Source: Vibrio salinus (lineage in GTDB: Bacteria > Pseudomonadota > Gammaproteobacteria > Enterobacterales > Vibrionaceae). Taken from it: a stretch of 64,000 nucleotides of DNA. Under the pieces are notes generated by a model that did no database searches, was not told the DNA's origin, and saw only the letters and a list, made by a program, of their open reading frames with translations. This document shows, in pieces, positions 16,619-25,669 of the stretch. The DNA lies in NCBI RefSeq assembly GCF_021272385.1, contig NZ_JAJSDZ010000010.1:1178001-1242000 (forward strand), given 5' to 3'. How positions within the stretch are numbered: position 1 is the stretch's first letter; each line of letters starts with the position of its first letter. The translations under genes were made by a program, and so were the position numbers.

Positions 16619-19600
16619 CTAAAATGCTGGTTCTGGCGTCACTTCCGGTTGCCCGGTTTTCAATAGCTCAAGACGCTGCCTGAGTATTCCTGACGGAGAA
16701 CCCGGGACGGTAACCCCAAATACATCAGGATCACCAAACACAATGAATGCATCTTTGGCGCGCGAGACAGCCACATTGAGCATATTGGGCCCCATATCGT
16801 AAAATTTACCGCTGTCTTTATCGTTCTCTCCATAAACGCTGGAGAACAGAACGATCAGCCGTTCGTCTCCCTGTAGGCTATGCACCGTTCCTACTGTCAG
16901 TCCTTTGATACCAGCTTTCCCTAATTCAGCCCGGATTAACTTCGCCTGCTGACTGAACGGCGTCACAATTCCAACCGTTTTGGAGAGGACTTCAGCATCA
17001 CTCAACTGCCGGTATTTTTCATTGTGCTCCCGGGCATAATTCAGGATCACCGAATACTGAGACAGCAACCATTGAGCAATCGCGGTCGCTTCCCCCGGGT
17101 TTCCCCGGCTGCAACCATAGGAACGAGATGCTGAACGAACGGGCTGAAATGCCATGGTTCCCCAAGGCACGACATGGGATGCTTTACCTCTTAACGGTTC
17201 AAGGACACCCTGATAAATCAAATCGTTGCAGTAATCAATAATGGAATTTAAACACCGGCGATGTTCGGTCAGGTAAAGCCCCCGTGGCAGCTGTTCAAAC
17301 TGATGAAAACGACACTGACGCTGTGACAGACGCATCACATTGCCACTACTGGCGAGCAAACCACTGTCTAACCATGATTCATAATCTTGTTCATCACCCA
17401 GTAAATCAAACAAAGCCAGATTAGACCGGTCAACACTGGCTGGAATGCTCCATACAGGTTGAATCTGATCCGTATCCCCGACAATCAACGCTTTTTTCGC
17501 CAGCGCAAAAGCAGTTGCGGAAACATCGGGTAATGCCTGTCCGGCTTCATCAACAATCAATAAATCAATTTCTTCCAGTAATGGTAAATCCATCCACACA
17601 TTGTCTTTGAACTCACCTGCCATAAAAGTCCCCGGCACCATGTAAAACGTAGAGACAAAACAAGGCGTTAATTTGGCATAACGATGAAGTTTGCGCCTCA
17701 TCTTCACCGGCGACTTCTTATCTTCATCATGGGATTCGACAAACAACTTGGTTTCTTTCAGCCAGCGTGCTTCAAAATAGTGTGTTGCCAGTTTGAAAAG
17801 GTGAAAACGGAAATAACGGTCATTGACTTCTGCCACTTGATCAGAAAATGATTGGCTACTCAGTTTGAGTGATTCAATAGGCTGTAGCCATTGGGTCAGC
17901 TTTTCCTGATATTGCCTGAATTCTTGCAGGCATTGTTCTGCGCTCAAATGCGTCTTCTTCAGATACTTAATTTTTTTATCAATGTCATCCAGATTGCCTT
18001 GAATTGAGGCTTCAACCGCTTGATCGGATTTATCCTTTAGCCGTCTTCCCGACTGATTTAATAAGCGGCGCGTTTTCCGCCAGGCCTTGTCTCGTACCGG
18101 AGGAAACCACATCAATAAATTCATCCACCAGGGTCGAGACTCCCAAAGCGCGTAAACCGCATCCAAAAGGGATTGTTCTTTGTTATACTGCTGCGTCTTC
18201 TCTCTAATCTGCTCTGCAAGCACATTGAGCTGCTCAGTTAAATCGCTTTCAGACCCATACATCTGCTTGATCACACCCAGAGCCTGCTGCCATTGAGCTA
18301 ACAACTCAAAGCCTTGCTTCATTTTATGTTCAATCGCTTTCATCTCACGATGGAGACATTGCAGTGCTTGATCAATATCGGTACATGGTTTGCCATACCA
18401 GCGGGAACATTGACTCAAGAAGTATTCACTTGCCTGCGTGACAAACTCCTGCGTCTGCCATACCTGCATACATCCCTCACCCTTTGGCCCTGAATAACGA
18501 TATGGATTACTATGATTTGCTTTACCGGAAGCACAAAAATACAAACCATAACTGTCCAGCTCAGGGAGCCATCGACCTTTCAGGGATTCCTCTAATCCGG
18601 TCTCATCAATTCGGCCAAAGCTTTCAAGTATATTAGTCACCGCCTGATTGTTATTCGAGGTTGCAACAATGAATGGCGGTTCTTTTTCATCCAGCGCGGC
18701 TTGTGTCCATAGATTTGCCACTACAGATCGGATTAACGTCGTTTTTCCTGTTCCCGGCGGCCCATTCACTGCCAGAATCTCTCCCTCTTTTTGTTCAATA
18801 AAATAGTGCAGTGCATTTCGCTGTTTGGCAGAGAGCGGGAATTCGCCAGACATCTGCCCCACATGACGTTTTGCCAATTTTGGTGCATATTGCTGGTCTG
18901 AAAACGGCGTCAACCTGGCATTTTTTCGTTGATTATAAGCACGATACAAATTCGGGAAGGTTTTATTATCTAAAATGAAATTTAAGACTTTGAGTAAATT
19001 GAAACTGGCTCCAACCACTGGTGTATCCAGCTGCAAGAGACATTGATTGCTCATCTCATACGCTTCATCTATGGCGATTTCGTCAAGCCAAGTTCCCGGC
19101 ATCGCTTGATCGGCTTCGCGGTATGATGTACCTGTGGCATGACATAATAATCTTGAACAATAAGATGTCAGTTGAGACCAGTTTTCAATCCCTTCAAATG
19201 GGTGCTGCGTGAAAAACTCATCGAGTAATGGCATTTCCGTGAATGGCTGGGTCGCACTCTGAGTCGGGCCAATCCATACCCGGGGAATCCACGGTGCTTT
19301 ATTGGTCGGTCGTAATACGCCATTTCGATCTAAGTTGGCAAAAACTACCAATGGCATTAGAACCGTTCGCTTGCGTTTATCTTGAGAACCACCCTGAAAC
19401 CTTAAATGGTCCACCCGGGGGAAAATAACAATTTCCAATTGCTGAATCGGTTTCTTGCCCTTTTTTTGCCGGGCATTAATGATTTGAACTGCCAGATTTG
19501 GATCAATTGCTCCCTGTTGCCAGACTGAATCATGTAAAGCAAGATAAGTTGCTTTGGGATCTTGTTGTTTATCCGGCCCCAGCACCGGCAAAATGTCTTT

Positions 19601-19678
19601 ATCATCCGGACATAACCGATCAGCGTCAATCAACGATTGACGAAAATATTGTGTAATTTGGGTCTGATACTGCCTCAT
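16619..19678 (-). CDS. SF1 (Upf1/Dna2-like) helicase, possible defence protein
   Basis: Large ATPase of 1019 residues. Walker A is GPPGTGKTT at 306-314. After a long helical insert (about 450-640) come Walker B LLIVDEAGQALPD and VGDTDQIQPV, then the SF1 C-terminal motifs TVGTVHSLQGDERLIVLFSS and NMLNVAVSRAKDAFIVFGD. This is the Upf1/Dna2-like branch of superfamily 1 and would unwind DNA or RNA. The N-terminal 290 residues are of unknown fold. It lies directly upstream of the hsdM operon but behind its own terminator. Helicases of this kind are frequent in defence islands; a defence role here is inference from position. Confidence 0.85.
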   Translation of the reverse strand: MRQYQTQITQYFRQSLIDADRLCPDDKDILPVLGPDKQQDPKATYLALHDSVWQQGAIDPNLAVQIINARQKKGKKPIQQLEIVIFPRVDHLRFQGGSQDKRKRTVLMPLVVFANLDRNGVLRPTNKAPWIPRVWIGPTQSATQPFTEMPLLDEFFTQHPFEGIENWSQLTSYCSRLLCHATGTSYREADQAMPGTWLDEIAIDEAYEMSNQCLLQLDTPVVGASFNLLKVLNFILDNKTFPNLYRAYNQRKNARLTPFSDQQYAPKLAKRHVGQMSGEFPLSAKQRNALHYFIEQKEGEILAVNGPPGTGKTTLIRSVVANLWTQAALDEKEPPFIVATSNNNQAVTNILESFGRIDETGLEESLKGRWLPELDSYGLYFCASGKANHSNPYRYSGPKGEGCMQVWQTQEFVTQASEYFLSQCSRWYGKPCTDIDQALQCLHREMKAIEHKMKQGFELLAQWQQALGVIKQMYGSESDLTEQLNVLAEQIREKTQQYNKEQSLLDAVYALWESRPWWMNLLMWFPPVRDKAWRKTRRLLNQSGRRLKDKSDQAVEASIQGNLDDIDKKIKYLKKTHLSAEQCLQEFRQYQEKLTQWLQPIESLKLSSQSFSDQVAEVNDRYFRFHLFKLATHYFEARWLKETKLFVESHDEDKKSPVKMRRKLHRYAKLTPCFVSTFYMVPGTFMAGEFKDNVWMDLPLLEEIDLLIVDEAGQALPDVSATAFALAKKALIVGDTDQIQPVWSIPASVDRSNLALFDLLGDEQDYESWLDSGLLASSGNVMRLSQRQCRFHQFEQLPRGLYLTEHRRCLNSIIDYCNDLIYQGVLEPLRGKASHVVPWGTMAFQPVRSASRSYGCSRGNPGEATAIAQWLLSQYSVILNYAREHNEKYRQLSDAEVLSKTVGIVTPFSQQAKLIRAELGKAGIKGLTVGTVHSLQGDERLIVLFSSVYGENDKDSGKFYDMGPNMLNVAVSRAKDAFIVFGDPDVFGVTVPGSPSGILRQRLELLKTGQPEVTPEPAF

Positions 19679-19919
19679 CCCTGATCCTTACGTTGTCAGT
19701 TTTATTTTTTAGTTGTTCAGCGATCAAAAGCCCTAAACGGCCACTTTTGTGAGCTTAGTTCAATATGACTTAACCATCATACCCAATCTGTATCACTTTC
19801 ACTAATACTCAGGAGAAATTTTTGTTGCATTTCATCGGTGTGCATTCACCTTCCCCTTTTACCCACATCTACGGTATCCTTTTCAACTCCTTGCTCATAC
19901 AGACTGAAAACCCGAACTT

Positions 19920-20303
19920 ATGAATCAAAGCCTTGGCCATCTTCCTGAATCCAACCAACAGCAAATTCACTCGGTCGCGTCGCTGATCCGCGATGCCGTG
20001 GATGAGGCCGCTGCTGCATCTAAAGGCAAGCAAGGGTTTAAGATTTACAAAATCATTCTGTTTGGCAGCTATGCCCGCCTGCCGGATGCGCAGGGGCGCA
20101 CGCCCTGGGTGTATGAACCGGAGAATGGCTAACATCAGCGATTACTATTTTCCTGCGGCTGAGAAAACGTTAAGGCTCGCTTTCAAACCCATGTTTGAAG
20201 AAAAGGACTATTTGTTGGCAGGTTCTACCCAATTTAGCGGGCACATCGCTGTACGAACCTGGAACAGGTACGAACAATCGAGGAACAAAGGAAATTAACC
20301 GCG
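19920..20303 (+). pseudogene. Remnant of an MNT-type nucleotidyltransferase/HEPN gene
   Basis: A frame from 19920 to 20132 encodes HLPESNQQQI and then IYKIILFGSYAR, the start of a minimal nucleotidyltransferase (GSxAR motif). It stops soon after, with the normal continuation (catalytic DxD region) missing. In another frame 20127-20297 gives MANISDYYFPAAEKTLRLAF, which looks like the beginning of a HEPN-type helical region but also ends early. The two pieces fit the order of an MNT-HEPN toxin-antitoxin gene that has suffered deletions and frameshifts. It lies just upstream of the hipBA operators. Confidence 0.55.
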
Positions 20304-20419
20304 ATTACACGGTAAGAAATGCGTCCAAACTGGAGGCATTTCTTTTATCACCAGTAGAGGCTCTAGCCAGAAACTCTTGGATGAGATTTGTCTGGACCTA
20401 TTTTTGCCTCTCTTTTGTT

Positions 20420-20495
20420 TATATACGCCAAACAGTATATACACTCAATATACCCCATAGAGTATATTTGCATTATATACTGTTTGGCGTATATA
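20420..20495. promoter_or_regulatory. Three HipB-type operators at the hipBA promoter
   Basis: Three sites of the form TATAC-N8-GTATA lie at 20422-20439, 20449-20466 and 20476-20493, with centres exactly 27 bp apart. The outer two are inverted copies of each other (22-bp arms at 20420-20441 and 20474-20495), so the whole array is symmetric about the middle site. The format copies the known E. coli HipB operator TATCC-N8-GGATA. The array ends 37 bp before hipB, so HipB/HipA most likely represses its own promoter here. Confidence 0.8.
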
Positions 20496-20532
20496 ATACC
20501 TACTATCTCCATCTAAAACTAAGAGTATCATA

Positions 20533-20772
20533 ATGCTAGTTAACACTCCGACAGCCATTGGCAATGCGCTACGCGAAGCCCGAAAGGGAAACGGGTTAAA
20601 GCAAACAGATCTTGGTCTGCGACAAGCAACGGTATCTAGTTTTGAAAACAACCCTGAAAAATCCACAATAGAGACCCTATTCAAGCTCCTATCTATCAAT
20701 GGGCTAGAAATGCATATTGTGCCAAAAGGCACGAACATTACGGAAACGAAAGGGGTTGTTGACGAATGGTGA
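20533..20772 (+). CDS. hipB: HipB-type antitoxin, XRE-family repressor
   Basis: DNA-binding antitoxin of 79 residues. The helix-turn-helix runs from about residue 8 to 60 (IGNALREARKGNGLKQTDLG, then QATVSSFENN). HipB proteins bind their operators as dimers and sequester the HipA kinase. The stop codon overlaps the hipA start (hipA ATG at 20766), indicating translational coupling, and three palindromic operators precede the gene. At 79 residues it is slightly shorter than E. coli HipB (88). Confidence 0.92.
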   Translation: MLVNTPTAIGNALREARKGNGLKQTDLGLRQATVSSFENNPEKSTIETLFKLLSINGLEMHIVPKGTNITETKGVVDEW

Positions 20773-22094
20773 ATCGACTTCACGCTTACATGAATGGCGT
20801 AAAAGTTGGAGTACTTGAAAAGCGCACAAACGGCGCACATGTTTTCACTTACGATTCAGACTGGATTTCAGCACCAAATGGTCGCCCTATCTCGCTTTCT
20901 ATGCCTCTCAGGAAAAATGCATATACTGGCAGTGAGGTTATTAACTTCTTTGATAACTTGCTGCCAGATAATCAGCAGATACGAGATAGAATAGCGGCTC
21001 GCTATAAAGCAGAGACTAAACAGCCATTCGACCTACTAGCTAAGGTGGGTCGAGATGCTGTAGGTGCCATCACGCTAGTTCCAGAAGGATTTGATGTAGA
21101 CGATCATCGCTCTATCACCGCTAAAGCGTTATCCGAAGAACAATTAGTTCGAATCCTAAAGGGGTACATGGAAGACGCCCCTCTGGGGATGCTGAAAGAG
21201 GAAGATGACTTTAGGATCTCGATAGCGGGTGCGCAGGAAAAGACAGCCCTACTATACCACGATGGAAGATGGATGCTGCCACAGAGAATGACCCCAACTA
21301 CACATATTATCAAGCTGCCGATCGGTGAAATTGTTTCTCAGAGCAATGTTATTGATTTGTCTGCTAGTGTCGATAATGAGTTGATTTGTATGAGACTAGC
21401 AGAGGCGTTCGGTATTAAGACGGCAAACTGTGGCATTATTCGGGCTGGTGATGTTCGTGCCTTGTCTGTTGAGCGATTTGATAGAAAATTGTCTGTTGAA
21501 AATGGCTACTACTTGCGCTTGCCTCATGAGGATTTTTGCCAAGCAAAAGGGATTCCATCGGCTAGAAAATATGAAAGCGACGGTGGTATCGGTATAAAAG
21601 ATGCGGTTGATATTTTGCGATACTCATACGAAACCAACGATACCGTTACTTTTGCACGTTCTCAGATATTGTTTTGGCTACTGGCAGCCATTGACGGACA
21701 TGGAAAGAATTTCTCAGTAAGTATAGCCGCATCTGGTCGCTATCAGCTTGCACCATTGTATGACATTATCTCGGCACATCCGCTAACAGGTGGTCGTGGT
21801 TTAAGTGAGCGTAAGATCAAGATGGCAATGAGCTTACGTGGCACTAGTGGGCGAAAATGGAAGTGGCACCAACTTCAACCGCGCCATTTCGAAGATACCT
21901 TTCACACTATGAACGTCCCGAACATAAGGCGAGAAAAGGTTCGCGTATTGCTTGATGAGTTTGAATCAACGACAACGGCTGTGATTGATTCTGTTGGAAA
22001 CTCGCTACCAGCTGATATCAACGAGAGCGTAAGAGATAAGATATTTAACGGCATCTTAAAGACCGTTAAGAAGATTCAATTGACAGAAAAATAG
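20766..22094 (+). CDS. hipA: HipA toxin, serine/threonine kinase
   Basis: Toxin kinase of 442 residues, about the size of E. coli HipA (440). Key residues are present: the autophosphorylated Ser in ISIAGAQEKTALL (Ser152), catalytic Asp310 in AAIDGHGKNFS, and metal-binding Asp333 in PLYDIISAHP. In E. coli HipA phosphorylates glutamyl-tRNA synthetase, halts translation and causes persistence; the close motif match makes the same target likely. All essential residues look intact, so the toxin is probably active. It is coupled to hipB by a seven-base overlap. Confidence 0.95.
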   Translation: MVNRLHAYMNGVKVGVLEKRTNGAHVFTYDSDWISAPNGRPISLSMPLRKNAYTGSEVINFFDNLLPDNQQIRDRIAARYKAETKQPFDLLAKVGRDAVGAITLVPEGFDVDDHRSITAKALSEEQLVRILKGYMEDAPLGMLKEEDDFRISIAGAQEKTALLYHDGRWMLPQRMTPTTHIIKLPIGEIVSQSNVIDLSASVDNELICMRLAEAFGIKTANCGIIRAGDVRALSVERFDRKLSVENGYYLRLPHEDFCQAKGIPSARKYESDGGIGIKDAVDILRYSYETNDTVTFARSQILFWLLAAIDGHGKNFSVSIAASGRYQLAPLYDIISAHPLTGGRGLSERKIKMAMSLRGTSGRKWKWHQLQPRHFEDTFHTMNVPNIRREKVRVLLDEFESTTTAVIDSVGNSLPADINESVRDKIFNGILKTVKKIQLTEK

Positions 22095-22244
22095 CTCAGA
22101 ATTTAAATAAAAGCCTCGCAGTAGCGCAAGTTATCACACAACCACGCAGGTCCAATCAAAACAAACACAGTAAAACATTTCGCATTTGAATCTGTCACTC
22201 ATCCTGATTACTATGCTTCTCATTAACAATGATATGAGTGACTT

Positions 22245-23270
22245 ATGAAACGATTCGCTACGCTTTTCATGCTTTCTCTGAACCTGTTCCCAGCTTTTAC
22301 GGTTTATGCAGGCGAACCAAATACGCAAAAGCAAACTTTTCAACATAAAGACTGGTATCTGGCCTGTGATAACACCGGGACATGCCGGGCGGCGGGCTAT
22401 GCTAAAGAAGGGTCACAGGAAAACTTTGAACCCGGCGCCATTTTTCTGGTCCGAAACGCGGGCGCAGCGGCACAGGTTACAGGGCGATTTATTTCTGAAT
22501 ACAGTGAAGAAGCCGTTAAACAAGCTCAGCTCAGCATCAACGGGCACTCCTTCGGTAAATTGGGCCCAAAAGGCACACTGACAAAAACACAGATCAACGG
22601 ATTGCTGAAAGTCGCAAAGTCCAACGCCAACATAGTGATCACTCTCAATCAGTCTTTATGGCGGATCTCAGATCGCGGTATGACCGCAGTTTTCCTGAAA
22701 ATGGATGAAATGCAGGGGCGGGTCAAAACATCATCTGCAATGGTTTCCAAAGGAAATCGTTCCCTGGAAAAAGTGTTTCCCGAAAAATCAAAACCTGTGA
22801 TTCACCAATCCCCGGTACAAGATAAGGAAACGCAGTTGATCGATACTCAAAATCCACTCTATAAAACATTACTCAAGGCAACACAGCCGATGTTTGATGA
22901 ATATTGTGATTTCCCGAATAATGGAGAACCGATTGAATACGCCCGGTTGGATGATACTCATGCACTGGCAGTTCGTATGTGCTGGATGGCGGCCTACAAT
23001 GCCGCCAGCGTTGCCTTTGTGCTGAGCCCGACCCCGCCCTATACCGTGCATCAGGTTATCGGAGATGTGAACGTCTATGACAATGGCAGTCTTTATATGC
23101 AAATGAAAGGCCGTGGTGTCGGAGATTGTTGGAGCTTCAAAAGCTGGGTTTATAATGGTGAAAAATTCTTGCTGGCGAATATCTCAGATACCGGATTATG
23201 CCGTGGCATGCCGGGCGGCATCGCCCCAATGCCAACGTATACCACCGAAGTCATCCCCCCGAAACGGTAA
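22245..23270 (+). CDS. DUF1176 family exported protein
   Basis: Protein of 341 residues with an N-terminal signal peptide (MKRFATLFMLSLNLFPAFTV, cleavage near YAGE). The mature N terminus reads KDWYLACDNTGTCRAAGY, the characteristic opening of DUF1176 proteins, and the C terminus has CWSFKSWVYNGEKF and a TGLCRGMPGG block. Paired cysteines suggest disulphides in the periplasm. The function of the family is unknown. It is followed after 33 bp by another exported protein on the same strand, probably one operon. Confidence 0.85.
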   Translation: MKRFATLFMLSLNLFPAFTVYAGEPNTQKQTFQHKDWYLACDNTGTCRAAGYAKEGSQENFEPGAIFLVRNAGAAAQVTGRFISEYSEEAVKQAQLSINGHSFGKLGPKGTLTKTQINGLLKVAKSNANIVITLNQSLWRISDRGMTAVFLKMDEMQGRVKTSSAMVSKGNRSLEKVFPEKSKPVIHQSPVQDKETQLIDTQNPLYKTLLKATQPMFDEYCDFPNNGEPIEYARLDDTHALAVRMCWMAAYNAASVAFVLSPTPPYTVHQVIGDVNVYDNGSLYMQMKGRGVGDCWSFKSWVYNGEKFLLANISDTGLCRGMPGGIAPMPTYTTEVIPPKR

Positions 23271-23303
23271 TCAAGCGGATAAGATAATAAGGATAATGTT
23301 TTG

Positions 23304-24437
23304 ATGTCGATATTTCGTATTTTCATACTCTTTTTAAGCCTGTGGGCATGCTCTTTGCCCACGTCAGCCCAACAACCAAAACAAGAAATCACGCACGATT
23401 TTCATGTTGAGATCCTGCAACTGCCTAAAAGGTCAGATGCCTTTTTCCCTTTTGTTTCTTCAAAAAAATACCCGCGAAGTGCAGCGAAAATAAACACGAT
23501 GTTACAATTCATGATCTTCGAAAAACCTGTGAAACGGCGCGATTTTTTAAAGCCCTCCACCTCGCCATTCAACAGAAATGAATCACCCTGGACGTCTATC
23601 TACAGCGTCGGTTCCAAAGAATTTACGAATTTTCTATCTATTACCATCGATGGTGAAGGCTGTGGGGCATACTGTGAAGGTTTTTCTTACACCTTGCATT
23701 TTGATAAATATTCGGGGCAAATGCTGACATTACCGGACTTTTTTACTCCGGATAAGCTCAAGCAACTGGAAGATAAGTTACGCGCAGTTAACCTGAAAAA
23801 AATCGAACCTTATCTGCAAGATCCGCCGGTCAGAAATGACAAGGAAGAAATCAATGGCGATTTCACCGATTACGACGTTTATCAGATGTATCAGTCTTGT
23901 TATGATGATTTGAAAAAGCCCCCTTATCTTACATTGGATTCGGAAACCAATTTCTCACTATCTCAACAGAGTCTTGAAATCACTCACGGACGATGCTCGA
24001 ACCACGCCATGCGAGCACTGGATGAAATTGGTTCTTTCACCAACACATTAACGTTGAAAGAATTTTCACCCTATTTAAGTGATGCCGGAAAACAGTATTT
24101 GTCCACAACCCCATATCAAATGCCCGCTTTCCACAGCGCTTTCCCGGTTTGGTCAGGCAAAATCGCAAACCGTTATCCTGTCACTTTTATTAAGGCGAGA
24201 TACACCAGATGGCATTACTGGTACGATAAATACCAAACGCCGATTGAATTGGTAGAAAACGGCCGTGACCCATCCCATCCTCAGATTCTGAAATGGGTTG
24301 AAAGAAAATATGATAATCAGAAACGGAATTGGATAACCACGGCGTTAATTCAGCTTCGCTTTAAAGATAAAACGGCAACCGGAACTTATCTGAGACTGTC
24401 CGATAAGAAAACCCTGCCTATTATTCTGCATGAATAA
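23304..24437 (+). CDS. Exported protein of unknown function
   Basis: Protein of 377 residues with a signal peptide ending near PTSAQQ. The central region (FLSITIDGEGCGAYCEGFSY and LHFDKYSGQMLTLPDFFTPD) resembles the beta-sheet core of periplasmic DUF3298/RsiV-like domains, where a line about an input sequence is followed by a TLPDFF-type motif. I do not recognise it beyond this. The ATG at 23304 is preferred over the upstream TTG. It probably shares a transcript with the DUF1176 gene. Confidence 0.7.
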   Translation: MSIFRIFILFLSLWACSLPTSAQQPKQEITHDFHVEILQLPKRSDAFFPFVSSKKYPRSAAKINTMLQFMIFEKPVKRRDFLKPSTSPFNRNESPWTSIYSVGSKEFTNFLSITIDGEGCGAYCEGFSYTLHFDKYSGQMLTLPDFFTPDKLKQLEDKLRAVNLKKIEPYLQDPPVRNDKEEINGDFTDYDVYQMYQSCYDDLKKPPYLTLDSETNFSLSQQSLEITHGRCSNHAMRALDEIGSFTNTLTLKEFSPYLSDAGKQYLSTTPYQMPAFHSAFPVWSGKIANRYPVTFIKARYTRWHYWYDKYQTPIELVENGRDPSHPQILKWVERKYDNQKRNWITTALIQLRFKDKTATGTYLRLSDKKTLPIILHE

Positions 24438-24584
24438 GCCCTAAGCTCATGCGTAATAGTTCCGGTGAGGATATAAGGAATTCGAACCTTTCGACTTGTC
24501 ATTTCCCGAATACAATGCCGAGGTTAGTTGGATACAATCCTCAATCTACCGTACAATTACCACAATTCAAATTCATAAAGGTCT

Positions 24585-24615
24585 CTGAGTTTTTATGTAG
24601 TACGTAAAAACTCAG
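24585..24615. repeat. Perfect 11-bp inverted repeat upstream of ylqF
   Basis: CTGAGTTTTTA at 24585-24595 and its reverse complement at 24605-24615 with a 9-base loop. It lies 27 bp before the ylqF start. It could end the transcript of the exported proteins or act as a leader hairpin of ylqF; there is no clean T-run after it. Confidence 0.5.
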
Positions 24616-24641
24616 ATTATCATTAAGGTATATGATTCAAT

Positions 24642-25586
24642 ATGGTTAACAACACAATTCAATGGTTTCCCGGTCACATGCACAAAGCAAGGAAGGAAAT
24701 TGAAGATGCAATTCCTCAGGTGGATGTGATTATCGAAGTCCTTGATGCGCGTATTCCTTTCAGCAGTGAGAACCCAATGATCGCCGAGTTACGTGGTGAA
24801 AAGCCTGTCGTAAAGGTGTTAAACAAACGCGATCTGGCGGATCCCGAAATGACTCAGCTCTGGATTGAACATCTGGAAAAAGAGCAAGGGGTAAAAGCCA
24901 TTGCCATCACCACTCAAAACAATTCCGAAGTACAGCAAATTCTGGAGTTATGCCGAAAACTGGCACCGCACCGCGAAGAAATTGGTAAAAATATTCGCAC
25001 CATGATCATGGGCATCCCCAATGTCGGGAAATCAACCATTATCAATGGTCTGGCAGGCAGAATGATTGCACAAACCGGTAACCAGCCGGCCGTTACCCGA
25101 CGCCAGCAGCGGATCAATCTACAAAACGGTATTGTATTGTCGGATACTCCTGGAATCTTATGGCCGAAAGTGGCAAACCCGCACTCAGGTTTTCGTCTGG
25201 CGGCCACCGGCGCCGTCAAAGACACGGCTATGGAATACGATGAAGTCGCCTTTTATACTGTGGAGTATCTCGCTGCGGAGTATGCTGACTTACTGAAAGC
25301 CCGTTACCAAATCGAAGAGGATCCCCAGTCGGATATCGAATGGATGGAAGAAATCGGCCGTAAGCGCGGCGCGCTCCGCTCCGGTGGCCGTATCGACTTG
25401 CATAAAGCCTCTGAAATTTTGCTGCATGAACTGCGTTCCGGCACCATTGGTGCAATCACTCTGGAAAAACCGGAGATGATCACGCAGGAACTCATTGACG
25501 TAGAAAAGGAAGAAGCCCGCAAAGCGGAAGAAAAAGCCAAACGAAAAGAAGAACGCCGCAAACGCTATCTGAAAAATAAGCGCTAA
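24642..25586 (+). CDS. ylqF: Ribosome biogenesis GTPase YlqF/RbgA
   Basis: Circularly permuted GTPase of 314 residues that helps mature the large ribosomal subunit in its relatives. The order is permuted as expected: G4 NKRD at 61-64 comes before G1 GIPNVGKST at 124-132, and G3 DTPG is at 168-171. The N terminus IQWFPGHMHKARKEI is diagnostic of the YlqF group. The C terminus ends in a strongly basic/acidic helix (KEEARKAEEKAKRKEERRKR). It is monocistronic and followed by a strong terminator. Confidence 0.96.
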   Translation: MVNNTIQWFPGHMHKARKEIEDAIPQVDVIIEVLDARIPFSSENPMIAELRGEKPVVKVLNKRDLADPEMTQLWIEHLEKEQGVKAIAITTQNNSEVQQILELCRKLAPHREEIGKNIRTMIMGIPNVGKSTIINGLAGRMIAQTGNQPAVTRRQQRINLQNGIVLSDTPGILWPKVANPHSGFRLAATGAVKDTAMEYDEVAFYTVEYLAAEYADLLKARYQIEEDPQSDIEWMEEIGRKRGALRSGGRIDLHKASEILLHELRSGTIGAITLEKPEMITQELIDVEKEEARKAEEKAKRKEERRKRYLKNKR

Positions 25587-25603
25587 ACGAGCAAAATCAC
25601 CGG

Positions 25604-25629
25604 AAAGAGGGAAAAAATTTCCCTCTTTT
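25604..25629. terminator. Bidirectional Rho-independent terminator
   Basis: Perfect 11-bp stem (AAAGAGGGAAA / TTTCCCTCTTT) with a 3-base loop, A-rich on one side and T-rich on the other. It lies between the convergent ylqF and malM genes and can serve both. Confidence 0.92.
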
Positions 25630-25669
25630 GTTGCTGTTCAAATAACAAAACACCATCATCACCAACAGC

